A stretch of DNA of 50,653 nucleotides from contig JAIXOI010000012.1 in assembly GCA_027486795.1 (NCBI GenBank), positions 66,425 through 117,077 on the forward strand, in the 5' to 3' direction. Position numbers and translations under genes: made by a program. Positions 24,046-32,640 of this stretch are shown in pieces (the stretch's first letter is position 1; every line of letters starts with the position of its first letter). The notes under the pieces were generated by a model. That model did not search any database. It was given only the letters and a program-made list of their open reading frames with translations, and was not told the origin of the DNA. This DNA is from Sphingobacteriales bacterium (GTDB taxonomy: Bacteria > Bacteroidota > Bacteroidia > Chitinophagales > CAIOSU01).

Positions 24046-26871
24046 ATGAGACACAACCAACTCACTTTTAGGGATTTACTATCCCGTTATCAAAGATACA
24101 CGCGCAAGCTTGCACGCGTGTGGAACAACAAAGAGCGCAGGGAGTTTTTCCTCAAAAAAATTGACCAGCTTAAGTTTAAGCTGGGCGATATGAGGAACGC
24201 GACCCGAACCGCCATTGCCGGAGGTGCTATTGCGGTAGGGTTGCTCGGTGCCACCGATGCCAAGGCCCAACAGTTTGCAACTCAAGGTGTGAATCCATTT
24301 GGTTTAACATCGGTGAACTACCAAAACGCTCCGGAATTTGCCGACTTAGATGGAGATGGTGACTTTGATATTTTGACCACGAATTACGGCGAAGCAACTT
24401 ACTTTCAAAATACTGGCACTGCCTCTAGCCCTGCTTTTGCTGCACCAGTAAATAATCCATTCGGTTTGTCAGGCTATCTAGGCAATAACCCTAAGTTGGC
24501 TTTGGTTGATATTGACGATGACGGCGATTTAGATTTGTTTATAGGCGATTATAACGGCACCATAGGTTTTTATCAAAACACTGGTACTACATCAGCGCCA
24601 GTATTTACTTCAGGTGGCAATTTTCCTTTCGGCCTTCAAGGCACCGGTACTTATTATAGCTACGGTTTGTCGCCAGAGTTTGCCGATTTGGATGACGACG
24701 GAGACTTTGACTTGTTGCTTACCCAAAGTTATCCATCATCAGCTTACTATTATCAAAATACTGGCGACTCTGCTACGGCAGTGTTTGCCGCGCCTATAGC
24801 TGGTTCTAGTTTCGGTGTATACACCAACTATAACGAAAACCCATCGGTGGCAGATGTTGATGCAGACGGGGACTTAGATTTGTTCCTTTTTGGTAGTAAC
24901 AGTCTGCAATTGCTTGAAAATATTGGCACTGTAACTGTACCCGTATTTGCTGCACCGGTTGCCAACCCATTTGGATTAAATCTTGATGGATTAGTAAATA
25001 CCGTTGGTGGCTTTGTTGACCTCAATAATGATGGTAAGCTGGATGCTGGACTTGGGGACAATTCAGGTGCTTTTTACGTTTACTATGGCCATGGTATCAC
25101 TAGCATTGTGCCAGGCAGCATTACCAGAGTGTGCGAAGGCAGCACTGGAACCTTTAGCGTCTCAGCCGATGAAGAAGATGGAGCAGCACTTACCATTACC
25201 GCGGTTTCGTCCAATCAATCGGTGGTAGCCGATGCACAGATTGTAGTTACGGGCACCCAACCCAATTACCAAGTAAGCGTTACGCCTGTAACTGGCTCTA
25301 GCGGTCTTACGGCAACCATTACCCTTAATATTTCTGATGGTAGTGTAACCATACAGAACTCTTTCAAGGTTGCTATAGAGTCGCCTGCGAATTTCAACAT
25401 CACTGCATCCGTTTGCACTGGAGATAGCGCAGTGCTTGGTGCACCTGGCGAGGTGGTTTGGTACGATGCCCCATCGGGCGGCAACTTACTTGCGGCAACC
25501 GATAGCTTTAGCACGGGTGCGCTTACCCAAGATACCACTTTCTATATCGCTACCATTGATAGCGTATTGCAAATTGATAGCTTGGATTTTAGTATCAGCG
25601 CCTTTGCCGATTACTCCGACGAAGGAGGCGACAACCGCGCAGGTATTACTGTTACCAACAACTATGTATACCTTAATGGCGATGATAGTTTGGTGCGCTA
25701 CTCTTTGAACATGGCAAACTTTATTGTTTTGCCTCAGCAAGATGGCTTGTTTAGCGACCTTGCTACTGGTCAATTGTATTCCCTTTGGAATGCAACTGAC
25801 AACCTAGCACCTGAGGGTACCGATATTGATAGTTTCTGGGTTGACGAGCTAGCTTTGCTGAATGATGTGCTCGATACGGTTTCATTTATTACCCTTAGCA
25901 CCCCGGTAAAAGTAGGCGGTGGCTATGCCGATGATGACCAAGGTGGCATTTATGCTGGCGAGGGCTTTGTTGCGCTTTACTCTGGCTCTGTTGATAGCAG
26001 TGTTTATATCATTGAACTACCTTCGGGCCAAGTGACCAACCTTGGGCGTTTAGATTTCTTTGATCGTTCTGAAGCAGAAAACTGGGCCAACTGGGGCTTT
26101 GCGAGCCGATCTGACAATGGGCAGGTTTCTCTGTACAGCTTCAATCGCGATGCCGATGAAGTATACCGTATTGGTGTGCAAACTGGTATTACCGAAACCA
26201 TATACACTTTTGGTGAAGAGCTTACCGATGGTTGCCTTGCTTACTCTCCATGGTTGAACAGGGTGTATTTGGACTGGGAATACGACGTTACCTTCTTTAC
26301 TGGCGACGAAAATGCTGGATATGTTGATGCCATTGGCGGATTAAAAGGTATAGAAGGTGCTTGCCGCGAGGAAGTAACTGTAACGGTAAGTGAAGTATCG
26401 TTTACTGATTTAGTGGTAAACGAAACTGATGGCGATAGCACTGGTTCAGTGATTGTAGATAACGTTTCTGGAGGTACAGCCCCATACACTTACACTTGGA
26501 GCAATGGCGAAAGTACTGCCAGCATAACCGACCTAAACGAAGGAACCTACACTGTAACGGTTACCGATGCCAATGGCTGTAGCAAGTCGGCCACATTTGA
26601 GGTTGATAATATTGTAGGCATTACTACCATCAATACCTTGGCTGCTAGGTTGTACCCTAACCCAACCACTGGCCAGTTTGTTGTAGAAGTAGACCAAGCC
26701 GGCCCAACCCAAGTAAAAGTAATGGACCTTGCTGGTCGTTTGGTAGTTGCCACCCAAAGCAACGATGGCAACACCATCAGCCTTGACTTGGGCAATGCTT
26801 CGGCTGGTGTGTATTTTGTGCACATACAGCAAGACAATGCCAATACCATTAAAAAACTGATTGTTGAGTAA
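24046..26871 (+). CDS. T9SS type A cargo with FG-GAP/VCBS repeats and an SprB-type repeat
   Basis: 941 residues. Residues 1-54 are an unusual basic extension (many Arg/Lys), followed by a hydrophobic segment (TAIAGGAIAVGLLGATDAKA, cleavage about 75). Then come four FG-GAP/VCBS-like units with calcium-loop sequences (ADLDGDGDFDILTTNYG, VDIDDDGDLDLFIGD, ADLDDDGDFDLLLTQ, ADVDADGDLDLFLFG), an Ig-like region, a less clear beta-rich part, one SprB-type repeat (GGTAPYTYTWSNGE) and a Por-secretion tail (LYPNPTTGQFVVEV to IKKLIVE). It is probably secreted to the cell surface by T9SS. The terminator and a decayed copy of the tail follow. ATG at 24190 (Met49) is an alternative start. Confidence 0.87.
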   Translation: MRHNQLTFRDLLSRYQRYTRKLARVWNNKERREFFLKKIDQLKFKLGDMRNATRTAIAGGAIAVGLLGATDAKAQQFATQGVNPFGLTSVNYQNAPEFADLDGDGDFDILTTNYGEATYFQNTGTASSPAFAAPVNNPFGLSGYLGNNPKLALVDIDDDGDLDLFIGDYNGTIGFYQNTGTTSAPVFTSGGNFPFGLQGTGTYYSYGLSPEFADLDDDGDFDLLLTQSYPSSAYYYQNTGDSATAVFAAPIAGSSFGVYTNYNENPSVADVDADGDLDLFLFGSNSLQLLENIGTVTVPVFAAPVANPFGLNLDGLVNTVGGFVDLNNDGKLDAGLGDNSGAFYVYYGHGITSIVPGSITRVCEGSTGTFSVSADEEDGAALTITAVSSNQSVVADAQIVVTGTQPNYQVSVTPVTGSSGLTATITLNISDGSVTIQNSFKVAIESPANFNITASVCTGDSAVLGAPGEVVWYDAPSGGNLLAATDSFSTGALTQDTTFYIATIDSVLQIDSLDFSISAFADYSDEGGDNRAGITVTNNYVYLNGDDSLVRYSLNMANFIVLPQQDGLFSDLATGQLYSLWNATDNLAPEGTDIDSFWVDELALLNDVLDTVSFITLSTPVKVGGGYADDDQGGIYAGEGFVALYSGSVDSSVYIIELPSGQVTNLGRLDFFDRSEAENWANWGFASRSDNGQVSLYSFNRDADEVYRIGVQTGITETIYTFGEELTDGCLAYSPWLNRVYLDWEYDVTFFTGDENAGYVDAIGGLKGIEGACREEVTVTVSEVSFTDLVVNETDGDSTGSVIVDNVSGGTAPYTYTWSNGESTASITDLNEGTYTVTVTDANGCSKSATFEVDNIVGITTINTLAARLYPNPTTGQFVVEVDQAGPTQVKVMDLAGRLVVATQSNDGNTISLDLGNASAGVYFVHIQQDNANTIKKLIVE

Positions 26872-26895
26872 TCCTCGATAATAGTTTAGCGCATA

Positions 26896-26937
26896 AAAAG
26901 CGGCGGTTCCTGGTGGAGCCGCCGCTTTTGTTTTTTG
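26896..26937 (+). terminator. Terminator of the T9SS cargo gene at 24046
   Basis: A 15-bp stem (26896-26910 with 26915-26929, loop TGGT) followed by a T-rich run to 26936. A near-identical copy lies at 27173. Confidence 0.92.
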
Positions 26938-26976
26938 TCCAATCGGTGCCATTAAATTGTAGCGGTATCCTAAGCC

Positions 26977-27147
26977 TGCCCAACCCAAGTAAAAGTAATA
27001 GACCTTGCCGGGCGTTTAGTGGTTGCCACCCAAAGCAACGATGGCAAAACCATCAGTCTTGACTTGGGTAATGCATTGGCTGCTGCATATTTTGTGCACA
27101 TACAGCAAGACAATACCAACAACATTAAAAAACTGATTGTGGAGTAA
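26977..27147 (+). pseudogene. Decayed duplicate of a T9SS type A sorting domain
   Basis: A fragment of 56 codons plus a stop that repeats the end of the gene at 24046-26871 and continues to its terminator. The frame starts near CPTQVKVIDLAGR and ends NNIKKLIVE followed by a stop codon. There are scattered substitutions but no frameshift within the fragment. It has no start codon or upstream coding sequence in frame, so it cannot be made as a protein on its own. It arose by tandem duplication of the 3' end with the terminator, and has since decayed. Confidence 0.85.
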
Positions 27148-27172
27148 TACTCGCTAACAGTTTAGCGCATAA

Positions 27173-27213
27173 AAAAGCGGCGGTTCCTGGTGGAGCCGCC
27201 GCTTTTATTTTTA
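27173..27213. terminator. Duplicated bidirectional terminator
   Basis: Copy of the stem-loop at 26896, again with A-rich flank on the left and T-rich on the right. It lies 16 bp past the stop of the minus-strand gene at 27229, so it can serve both converging transcripts. Confidence 0.88.
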
Positions 27214-27228
27214 CTTAATTGGTGGGGG

Positions 27229-29988
27229 CTATTTGCCCACCACCACTTTATCTTGGTACCATGCTCCGCCGCTTTGGATGCGTACGATATACATTCCGTT
27301 ACTAAGGTCGCTGGCATTAAAATCAGCTTGCAATACATTGTTAAAACTATTACTTAATACTTTACGGCCCATGATGTCGTATAGCTCAACAGCACTTATG
27401 GGCAATCCGCCAACATTAACCGACAATAGGCCAGTAGTTGGGTTCGGGAAAACATTCACTGGCACTGTTACGCGCTCTGCAATGCCCACGGTGCGCTGTG
27501 TAGCAACCGTATTGGTATATATCGGTGGATTAAAATCGAAGTAAATGGCCGCTTGGTTGGTTACTTCTTCCAATTGCGTTTTGTCCAGCACTTCAATATC
27601 AAACTCCACAAAGCCGTGGCTCAATGGCTCATTTACGTTGCTATCGGGCAATAAGATGTTGTTGAACACGAAATGCACGATGCGCTCTTCGTAAAACTCA
27701 ATCTCCACTTTGTGGCTAGCGGCAATAAACCGGAAAGAAGAGATGTTCAAATCGCTATCGAGCGTGTCGCGCACCACAATGTTGAAGGCAGTGTCGGTAC
27801 CCGTATTCTGAAAACGGATTAAATAACGTAACAACGTATCTTCAACCATTGCTGGCCCATCAATGCTCTCGCTGCTGGCATTAAATACTTGTTTGTCGTT
27901 AGGGTCATAAGAGCCCACAATAACTGTGTTGCAGCTAGCGGTGTTGTTGGTCAGGTCTTGGTCGGTAGCGTTTAGCAGATTGATGCTACCCGTGTGCGTA
28001 AGCACTTGGCCCAAACTTACGGTAGGTATTAATGGCAAGGTTACATATACACCAAAGTTGAGGGTTTGTTGTGGCAGCAAACCCGTTACGCTGTAGTATA
28101 TGGTGGTAGGGCCATACGTAACACTATCTATAGTAACGCCCGCCGGAAGAGTGAAAGTAGGCACAGCCGTAACAGCACTACTAAGCACTACGCTACCCGA
28201 AACATTAGCAGCATATATACCATAATTAGAGATGGTAACACTATTGTATTGCACAAAGCCAGGCCTTGCTACACCGCAGTAAACCGTTATGCCCACATTG
28301 TTAGGCGTAATGCTGGTTCTCGGAAAATCCAAGCCACCAATGGTGTTGGTATCTATCACGTTTACCAACAAGGTATCAATGCCACAAGTATCAATCAAAG
28401 TAGCGCCTGTGCCATATTGCGATACCACTGCATTGTAACTGCCCAGAGACACAAAAGCGCTCCAAACACCACTAGCATTGGTGTAGGCATAATAGCCCGG
28501 TTGTATAGATACCAAATAGCCCGAAAGGCCTAAATCGCTGCTAGTGTAGCTGCAGTCGCCATCCAAATCAACATAAACCCTGCCGCCAATGTGGGTGTAA
28601 CAGCCTTGATCAACGGTAACGAAACGGTGCACCACTGCCGAGCAACCATTGGCATCGGTAACGGTTACGGTATGCCCACCTACTGGCAAGCCGGTGGCGG
28701 TATCGGTAGTGCTGCCGTTGCTCCAAAGGTAGGTAAATGGCGCATCCCCATTTTGGGGGGTTGCTACCAAAGTGCCACCACTGCCAATGCAATTTGCAGC
28801 GCTGGTTTGGTCTACGTTAACTTGCAGGCTATTGTTATTTACTACCGTAGTTTGCACCAATATGCAACCTGAGTTGTCGGTAACCGTAACTATGTAAACA
28901 CCAGCCGACAAGCCCGCAATAGTGTTAGAAGTATCGCCATTGCTCCATTGGTAACTAAAAGGAGGGTTGCTGCCGCTTACGGTAATCTGGCTAGAGCCAT
29001 TGCCGGCACCTATGCAGGTTTCGGGGGTGGCCAGCAACGATAGTATGGTAAAACTGCCGCTAGCTACTGTTGCGGTTTCGGTAGCAATACAGCCGTTTGC
29101 ATCAGTTACGGTTACAGTGTAGTTGCCAGCAGGTAAGTTACCCACTTGCGGGGTTGTACTGCCGTTGCTCCATAAATAAGTATATGGCCCTGCGCCACCG
29201 CTTACTGAAAGTACCGCCGTGCCGTCGTTGCCGCAACTAGCCGGGGTGGTAGAGGTTAGCAAGAGAAGGGTTGGCTGGTTGGCCACGGTTACGGATTGTG
29301 TGGCCGTGCATCCAATATTGTCGGTAGCGGTTAAGAAGTAAATGCCATCAGCTAAGCCGCAATTGGTAGGGCCAGTAAATGTGTTGCTCCATACATAGGT
29401 TGCACTAGTGCCTGCAGCGGTAGCCACCGCACAGGCAGTGCCCGCACAACTATCATACACCACAGCTACGCTTATGTTAAGTGTTCCTTGGCCTATAAAA
29501 ACGGTATCGCTTTCGGCGCATCCGTTGGCATCTATTACGCTTACCGCGTACACACCAGGCGCTAAGCCAGATACTTGGGGAAAATTACTTCCGTTGCTCC
29601 ATAAATAAGTGTACGGTAACGTACCACCGGTAGCACTCACCCATGCCGAGCCAAAAGCAGTTGTGCATGAGCCGCCAGTGCCTGAAGCTACGGCAGATAA
29701 TACAGTGGGTTGAGTTACAGTAGTTGAGCTCGCAACCGTGGTGCCTATGTTATCGGTTACGGTAATAGTATAAGTACCAGCAGGCACACTAACTTGGTTT
29801 GCCGTAGTGCTTCCATTGCTCCAAACGTAGGTATAAGGGGCACTACCGCCAGTTACAGTGGTAATGATACTGCCATCGTTACCAAAGGCACAATTAACAT
29901 TGTTGGTAGTAAAGCTAACGGTAGGCTGGGCAAAGACCAGCGCAAATACGCATAGCAGACCCGTAAGAGTAAGTAACAGTTTTTTCAT
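27229..29988 (-). CDS. Large T9SS type A surface protein with six SprB-type repeats
   Basis: 919 residues from the ATG at 29988. A signal peptide (MKKLLLTLTGLLCVFALVFA) is followed by six SprB-type repeats of about 70-80 residues, each with the GG-APYTYLWSNGSTT and AG-YTVTVTDANGC elements. Next come an SdrD-B-like segment (GGRVYVDLDGDCSYTSSD), a region with the SYDPNDKQVF and YLIRFQNTGTDTA motifs common in Bacteroidota surface proteins, and a type A sorting domain (VFPNPTTGLLSVNVGG to YQDKVVVGK). The family includes the gliding adhesin SprB, so a role in adhesion is plausible. A GTG at 30075 would add a 29-residue leader and is rejected: it would put a second hydrophobic stretch before the true signal. 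Confidence 0.9.
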   Translation of the reverse strand: MKKLLLTLTGLLCVFALVFAQPTVSFTTNNVNCAFGNDGSIITTVTGGSAPYTYVWSNGSTTANQVSVPAGTYTITVTDNIGTTVASSTTVTQPTVLSAVASGTGGSCTTAFGSAWVSATGGTLPYTYLWSNGSNFPQVSGLAPGVYAVSVIDANGCAESDTVFIGQGTLNISVAVVYDSCAGTACAVATAAGTSATYVWSNTFTGPTNCGLADGIYFLTATDNIGCTATQSVTVANQPTLLLLTSTTPASCGNDGTAVLSVSGGAGPYTYLWSNGSTTPQVGNLPAGNYTVTVTDANGCIATETATVASGSFTILSLLATPETCIGAGNGSSQITVSGSNPPFSYQWSNGDTSNTIAGLSAGVYIVTVTDNSGCILVQTTVVNNNSLQVNVDQTSAANCIGSGGTLVATPQNGDAPFTYLWSNGSTTDTATGLPVGGHTVTVTDANGCSAVVHRFVTVDQGCYTHIGGRVYVDLDGDCSYTSSDLGLSGYLVSIQPGYYAYTNASGVWSAFVSLGSYNAVVSQYGTGATLIDTCGIDTLLVNVIDTNTIGGLDFPRTSITPNNVGITVYCGVARPGFVQYNSVTISNYGIYAANVSGSVVLSSAVTAVPTFTLPAGVTIDSVTYGPTTIYYSVTGLLPQQTLNFGVYVTLPLIPTVSLGQVLTHTGSINLLNATDQDLTNNTASCNTVIVGSYDPNDKQVFNASSESIDGPAMVEDTLLRYLIRFQNTGTDTAFNIVVRDTLDSDLNISSFRFIAASHKVEIEFYEERIVHFVFNNILLPDSNVNEPLSHGFVEFDIEVLDKTQLEEVTNQAAIYFDFNPPIYTNTVATQRTVGIAERVTVPVNVFPNPTTGLLSVNVGGLPISAVELYDIMGRKVLSNSFNNVLQADFNASDLSNGMYIVRIQSGGAWYQDKVVVGK

Positions 29989-30028
29989 TAGTGTGGTTTT
30001 AAAGGTTAAAAGCAGTACTACAACCAAC

Positions 30029-30046
30029 CAGCAAGTATACTTGCTG
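30029..30046. promoter_or_regulatory. 18-bp perfect palindrome upstream of the SprB-repeat gene
   Basis: CAGCAAGTATACTTGCTG is a perfect palindrome 41 nt before the ATG at 29988. It may be an operator or lie in the 5' leader as a hairpin. No exact TAnnTTTG was found next to it. Confidence 0.5.
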
Positions 30047-30181
30047 AAATAGCGCTCACTTAGAAAAAACCACACGGGCAGTGGCTGGCACTATATTGAT
30101 ATGAACATAAACATAGGATTATTTATGATAACTCACAAGGACTCTTATGAAATAATTTGCTATCTGTAGTTTTACAGAAAT

Positions 30182-30215
30182 AAATAGGCCGAGACATGAG
30201 TGCCTCGGCCTATTT
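30182..30215 (-). terminator. Terminator of the thiol-redox operon
   Basis: A 12-bp perfect stem (30182-30193 with 30204-30215) with a 10-nt loop. On the minus strand it is followed by a T-rich stretch. It lies 35 bp after the stop codon at 30250. Confidence 0.82.
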
Positions 30216-30249
30216 TATATTAGTAGTGGTTTTTTTCAACCAAGTATTA

Positions 30250-30846
30250 CTACTTCCACTTAATGGTGCAACCAATAGCTTTGGTGCTTGCTGGGTCAGG
30301 TTTTTTGCCGCTGTTTAAGGCCGTTACGGCATTTTCGATATACTTGGTTTTGTCGGGGTTGGTGTTTTCGGTATCATTATCGATGGCGCCAATATAAGCA
30401 ACCGAAAACTTGCCACTATTGCCACGGGTAAGCAAAAAGGCGTGTGGTGTGCGGGTGGCACCGTATGCTTTGGCTATAGCTTGGCTCTCGTCGTGCAAGT
30501 ACGGGAAATTGAAACCCTTGTCTTTAGCCCGCTTTACCATACCTTCAAAGTTGTCGTCTGGGTATTTGCTGGCATCGTTTGGGTTGATGGCCACTACCGG
30601 AAAACCAAGGCCTTTCAATTTGCTGTTTAAGGCAACAATGCGGTCTTCGTAAAGCACAGCATATGGGCAATGGTTGCAAGTGAAAATAACGATTACCCCT
30701 TTCACATCCTTATAATCGGCTAGGGAAACCATTTTGCCATCAATGTTCTTTAATTTGAAATCGGGGGCCACATCGCCAACCTCAACCCCTGCAAACGCTA
30801 GAATGCCAATGGTCATAAAAGCGAATAACGAAAGTACTTTTTGCAT
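30250..30846 (-). CDS. Exported thioredoxin-like / redoxin family protein
   Basis: 198 residues with a signal peptide (residues 1-19, ending LAFAG). The thioredoxin-like fold has the domain start GDVAPDFKLKNIDGK, the CxxC site CNHCPY and the cis-proline stretch ATRTPHAF. This matches the AhpC/TSA redoxin relatives that are fused to no other domain. The CNHC pair could act as a disulfide reductase or peroxidase site; which one is not decided. It is the third gene in the operon with TlpA (4 bp upstream) and glutathione peroxidase, all with signal peptides. Confidence 0.88.
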   Translation of the reverse strand: MQKVLSLFAFMTIGILAFAGVEVGDVAPDFKLKNIDGKMVSLADYKDVKGVIVIFTCNHCPYAVLYEDRIVALNSKLKGLGFPVVAINPNDASKYPDDNFEGMVKRAKDKGFNFPYLHDESQAIAKAYGATRTPHAFLLTRGNSGKFSVAYIGAIDNDTENTNPDKTKYIENAVTALNSGKKPDPASTKAIGCTIKWK

Positions 30847-30850
30847 GTGT

Positions 30851-31333
30851 TTATTTTAAGAGTGGTTTTATAAAGCTTACTAATTCTTCGTACGTAAAAG
30901 AGCCTTCGTGAAACTTACTTACCCTGCCCGTCTTTTTCACTACCAATGTAGCAGGTATAGCTCCACTCCATTCTGGGCTTACTTTGTCAATCCAAGCATT
31001 ATAGTCGGGCGCGTTTAATAATACCACCTCGCTTTTCAACTGCTTTTGGCCCACAAACTCTACTACCTTGGCATGCTTGCTTTTAAAATCGATACTCACA
31101 AATACCACCGCAACCCCTTTTGCCTGATAGTCCAATGCCAACTTCTCGAAAACAGGCATCTCCTCAACGCAAGGCTTGCACCACGTTGCCCAAAAATTAT
31201 AAACCACTACTTCTTGCTTTTGGTTGGCCATTCGGGCCTGCAATTGCTCAAAGGTGAGTATCTCCACATTTTGGGCTAGCAGTGCTTGGCCACAGCCAAA
31301 CAACAGCATCAAGCCCAATATCCACTTTGGCAT
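30851..31333 (-). CDS. TlpA family thiol-disulfide reductase
   Basis: 160 residues with a signal peptide (LGLMLLFGCGQALLAQ). The thioredoxin-like active site is ATWCKPCVEEMPVFEKLA, with the CxxC WCKPC typical of TlpA/ResA. It would reduce disulfides in the periplasm or at the outer membrane. It overlaps the glutathione peroxidase stop codon by 1 nt (TAATG) and is followed by another thioredoxin-like gene, so the three are co-transcribed. Confidence 0.92.
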   Translation of the reverse strand: MPKWILGLMLLFGCGQALLAQNVEILTFEQLQARMANQKQEVVVYNFWATWCKPCVEEMPVFEKLALDYQAKGVAVVFVSIDFKSKHAKVVEFVGQKQLKSEVVLLNAPDYNAWIDKVSPEWSGAIPATLVVKKTGRVSKFHEGSFTYEELVSFIKPLLK

Positions 31334-31884
31334 TATTCTTTTATCAGTTTTTGAACCAATGCCACCACTTCGGCATCGTAAACCGATGTTTTCGGACTGA
31401 AAGTAGCCACCACTTCGCCTTTTTTATTGATGACGAATTTCTGGAAATTCCAGCTTACATCACCCTCTACGTTTCCGTTTTTGGCTTTGTGCGTCAAAAA
31501 GTCGTACAGTGGGTTAATATCCTTGCCCTTCACTTCAATCTTCTCGAACATATCAAAGGTTACGCCATAATTCTTCTCGCAAAAGCTTTTGATGTCTTCG
31601 CTAGTACCTGGCTCTTGGTGCATAAAGTTGTTAGCCGGGAAACCCAAAACTGCCACTCCCTTGCCACTATATTGCTTGTAAAACTTCTCCAAATCGGCAT
31701 ACTGTGGCGTAAATCCGCATTTGCTGGCGGTGTTCACTATTATCATTACCTTGCCTTCATATTTTTTCAAAGACACTGGCTTACCTTCAATACTAGTCAT
31801 GGTAAACTGGTAAATGTTGGGGCTAGTTACGTTTGGCGACAAATAGGCCATAATGCTCAGGCAAACAATTGCAATAATTTTCAT
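31333..31884 (-). CDS. Glutathione peroxidase family protein (Cys type), exported
   Basis: 183 residues. The N-terminus (IAIVCLSIMAYLSPNV) is a probable signal peptide. The active site reads NTASKCGFTPQYADLE, with Cys in place of selenocysteine; the Gln-Trp of the tetrad can be seen at PAN-NFMH and VSWNFQKF. Length is typical for the family. It reduces hydroperoxides, and probably takes electrons from the exported thioredoxin-like proteins encoded downstream rather than glutathione. First gene of the three-gene thiol operon ending at 30250. Confidence 0.93.
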   Translation of the reverse strand: MKIIAIVCLSIMAYLSPNVTSPNIYQFTMTSIEGKPVSLKKYEGKVMIIVNTASKCGFTPQYADLEKFYKQYSGKGVAVLGFPANNFMHQEPGTSEDIKSFCEKNYGVTFDMFEKIEVKGKDINPLYDFLTHKAKNGNVEGDVSWNFQKFVINKKGEVVATFSPKTSVYDAEVVALVQKLIKE

Positions 31885-31957
31885 GGTGTGTTTTGGTTTA
31901 GTATCAACCTATAACAAACAAAGATGGAAAAAGATGTCAATAACCTGTTAGAAATAA

Positions 31958-32335
31958 TCAGCCAATAAATGTTAAATCGGCTTCGGAGTAGTTGGGGCCT
32001 TTCAAAACCTTGCCATCGGCGCGATACACGGGCTTGCCATCGGCGCCCAATTTGCTCATGTTGCTGCGGTGCACTTCGTCCATTACTTGGTCCATAACAT
32101 GTTGCAGGCCAAACTCCAAGGCAGCACCGTGCAGCACAATCATCAAATCGGTCATTTCTTTGGCTATATGTTGCAGGTTGCCGCTTTCCATTGCCTCAAT
32201 TACTTCTTGGCTTTCCTCGGCTACCAATCGTGCGCGAAGTTTCACGCGATCTTGATTTGGCACTTGCGGACTATCTAAAATGGGAATATCAAATGCCTTG
32301 TGAAACTCGGCAACTTGTTGGGCGTGGTGGTTCAT
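31958..32335 (-). CDS. MazG-like nucleoside triphosphate pyrophosphohydrolase family protein
   Basis: 125 residues of the all-alpha NTP-PPase superfamily (MazG/HisE). The metal-binding acidic motif is visible as AEESQEVIEAM and the second acidic motif as IAKEMTDLMIVLHG, then a shared C-terminal DEVHRSNMSKLG. It would hydrolyse a nucleotide triphosphate (dNTP, damaged nucleotide or alarmone) to the monophosphate and pyrophosphate. HisE activity is less likely because the sequence lacks the his context. It starts 11 bp after the stop of the RelE/ParE toxin gene in the same direction, so the toxin module and this enzyme form one operon. Confidence 0.9.
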   Translation of the reverse strand: MNHHAQQVAEFHKAFDIPILDSPQVPNQDRVKLRARLVAEESQEVIEAMESGNLQHIAKEMTDLMIVLHGAALEFGLQHVMDQVMDEVHRSNMSKLGADGKPVYRADGKVLKGPNYSEADLTFIG

Positions 32336-32346
32336 TGAACAGGGAA

Positions 32347-32640
32347 TTAATATGGGGTTTTATCAGGGTCTTGGCGCGTATCGAAAACCGAAAGAATAAC
32401 AATGTCTGAATCTGTTACTGTATAGAATAGCTTGTAATACTTAACAATTAGAAATCGAAAATCTGCAGTATTAGTTTGCTTTCCTAAAAATGGATTGTCC
32501 TTCAGTTTATTTGTAGCAGCTTTAAAAGCCTTCCTTAGCTTTATTGTATAACGATTTGAATCCGTACGTGTAAGCCAAAATTCAAAAATCGAAAGCCGCT
32601 GGTTTTTGGCTTTTTTTGACCAAACTACCCTTTTTGCCAT
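32347..32640 (-). CDS. RelE/ParE family toxin
   Basis: 97 residues. The start VVWSKKAKNQRLSIFEFW, the central RYTIKLRKAF---TNKLKDNPFLGK and the C-terminal strand FLIVKYYKLFYTV, IVILSVFDTRQDP are those of RelE/ParE-fold toxins. The RelE catalytic residues are not clearly all present, so gyrase-type (ParE) or mRNase-type activity cannot be decided. It overlaps the antitoxin gene by 16 nt, the usual coupling for such modules. Downstream is a MazG-like gene. Confidence 0.9.
   Translation of the reverse strand: MAKRVVWSKKAKNQRLSIFEFWLTRTDSNRYTIKLRKAFKAATNKLKDNPFLGKQTNTADFRFLIVKYYKLFYTVTDSDIVILSVFDTRQDPDKTPY

Noticed and set aside
28066-28533. 155-codon plus-strand frame opposite the SprB-repeat gene
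   Set aside because: Shadow frame; biased composition and no start context.
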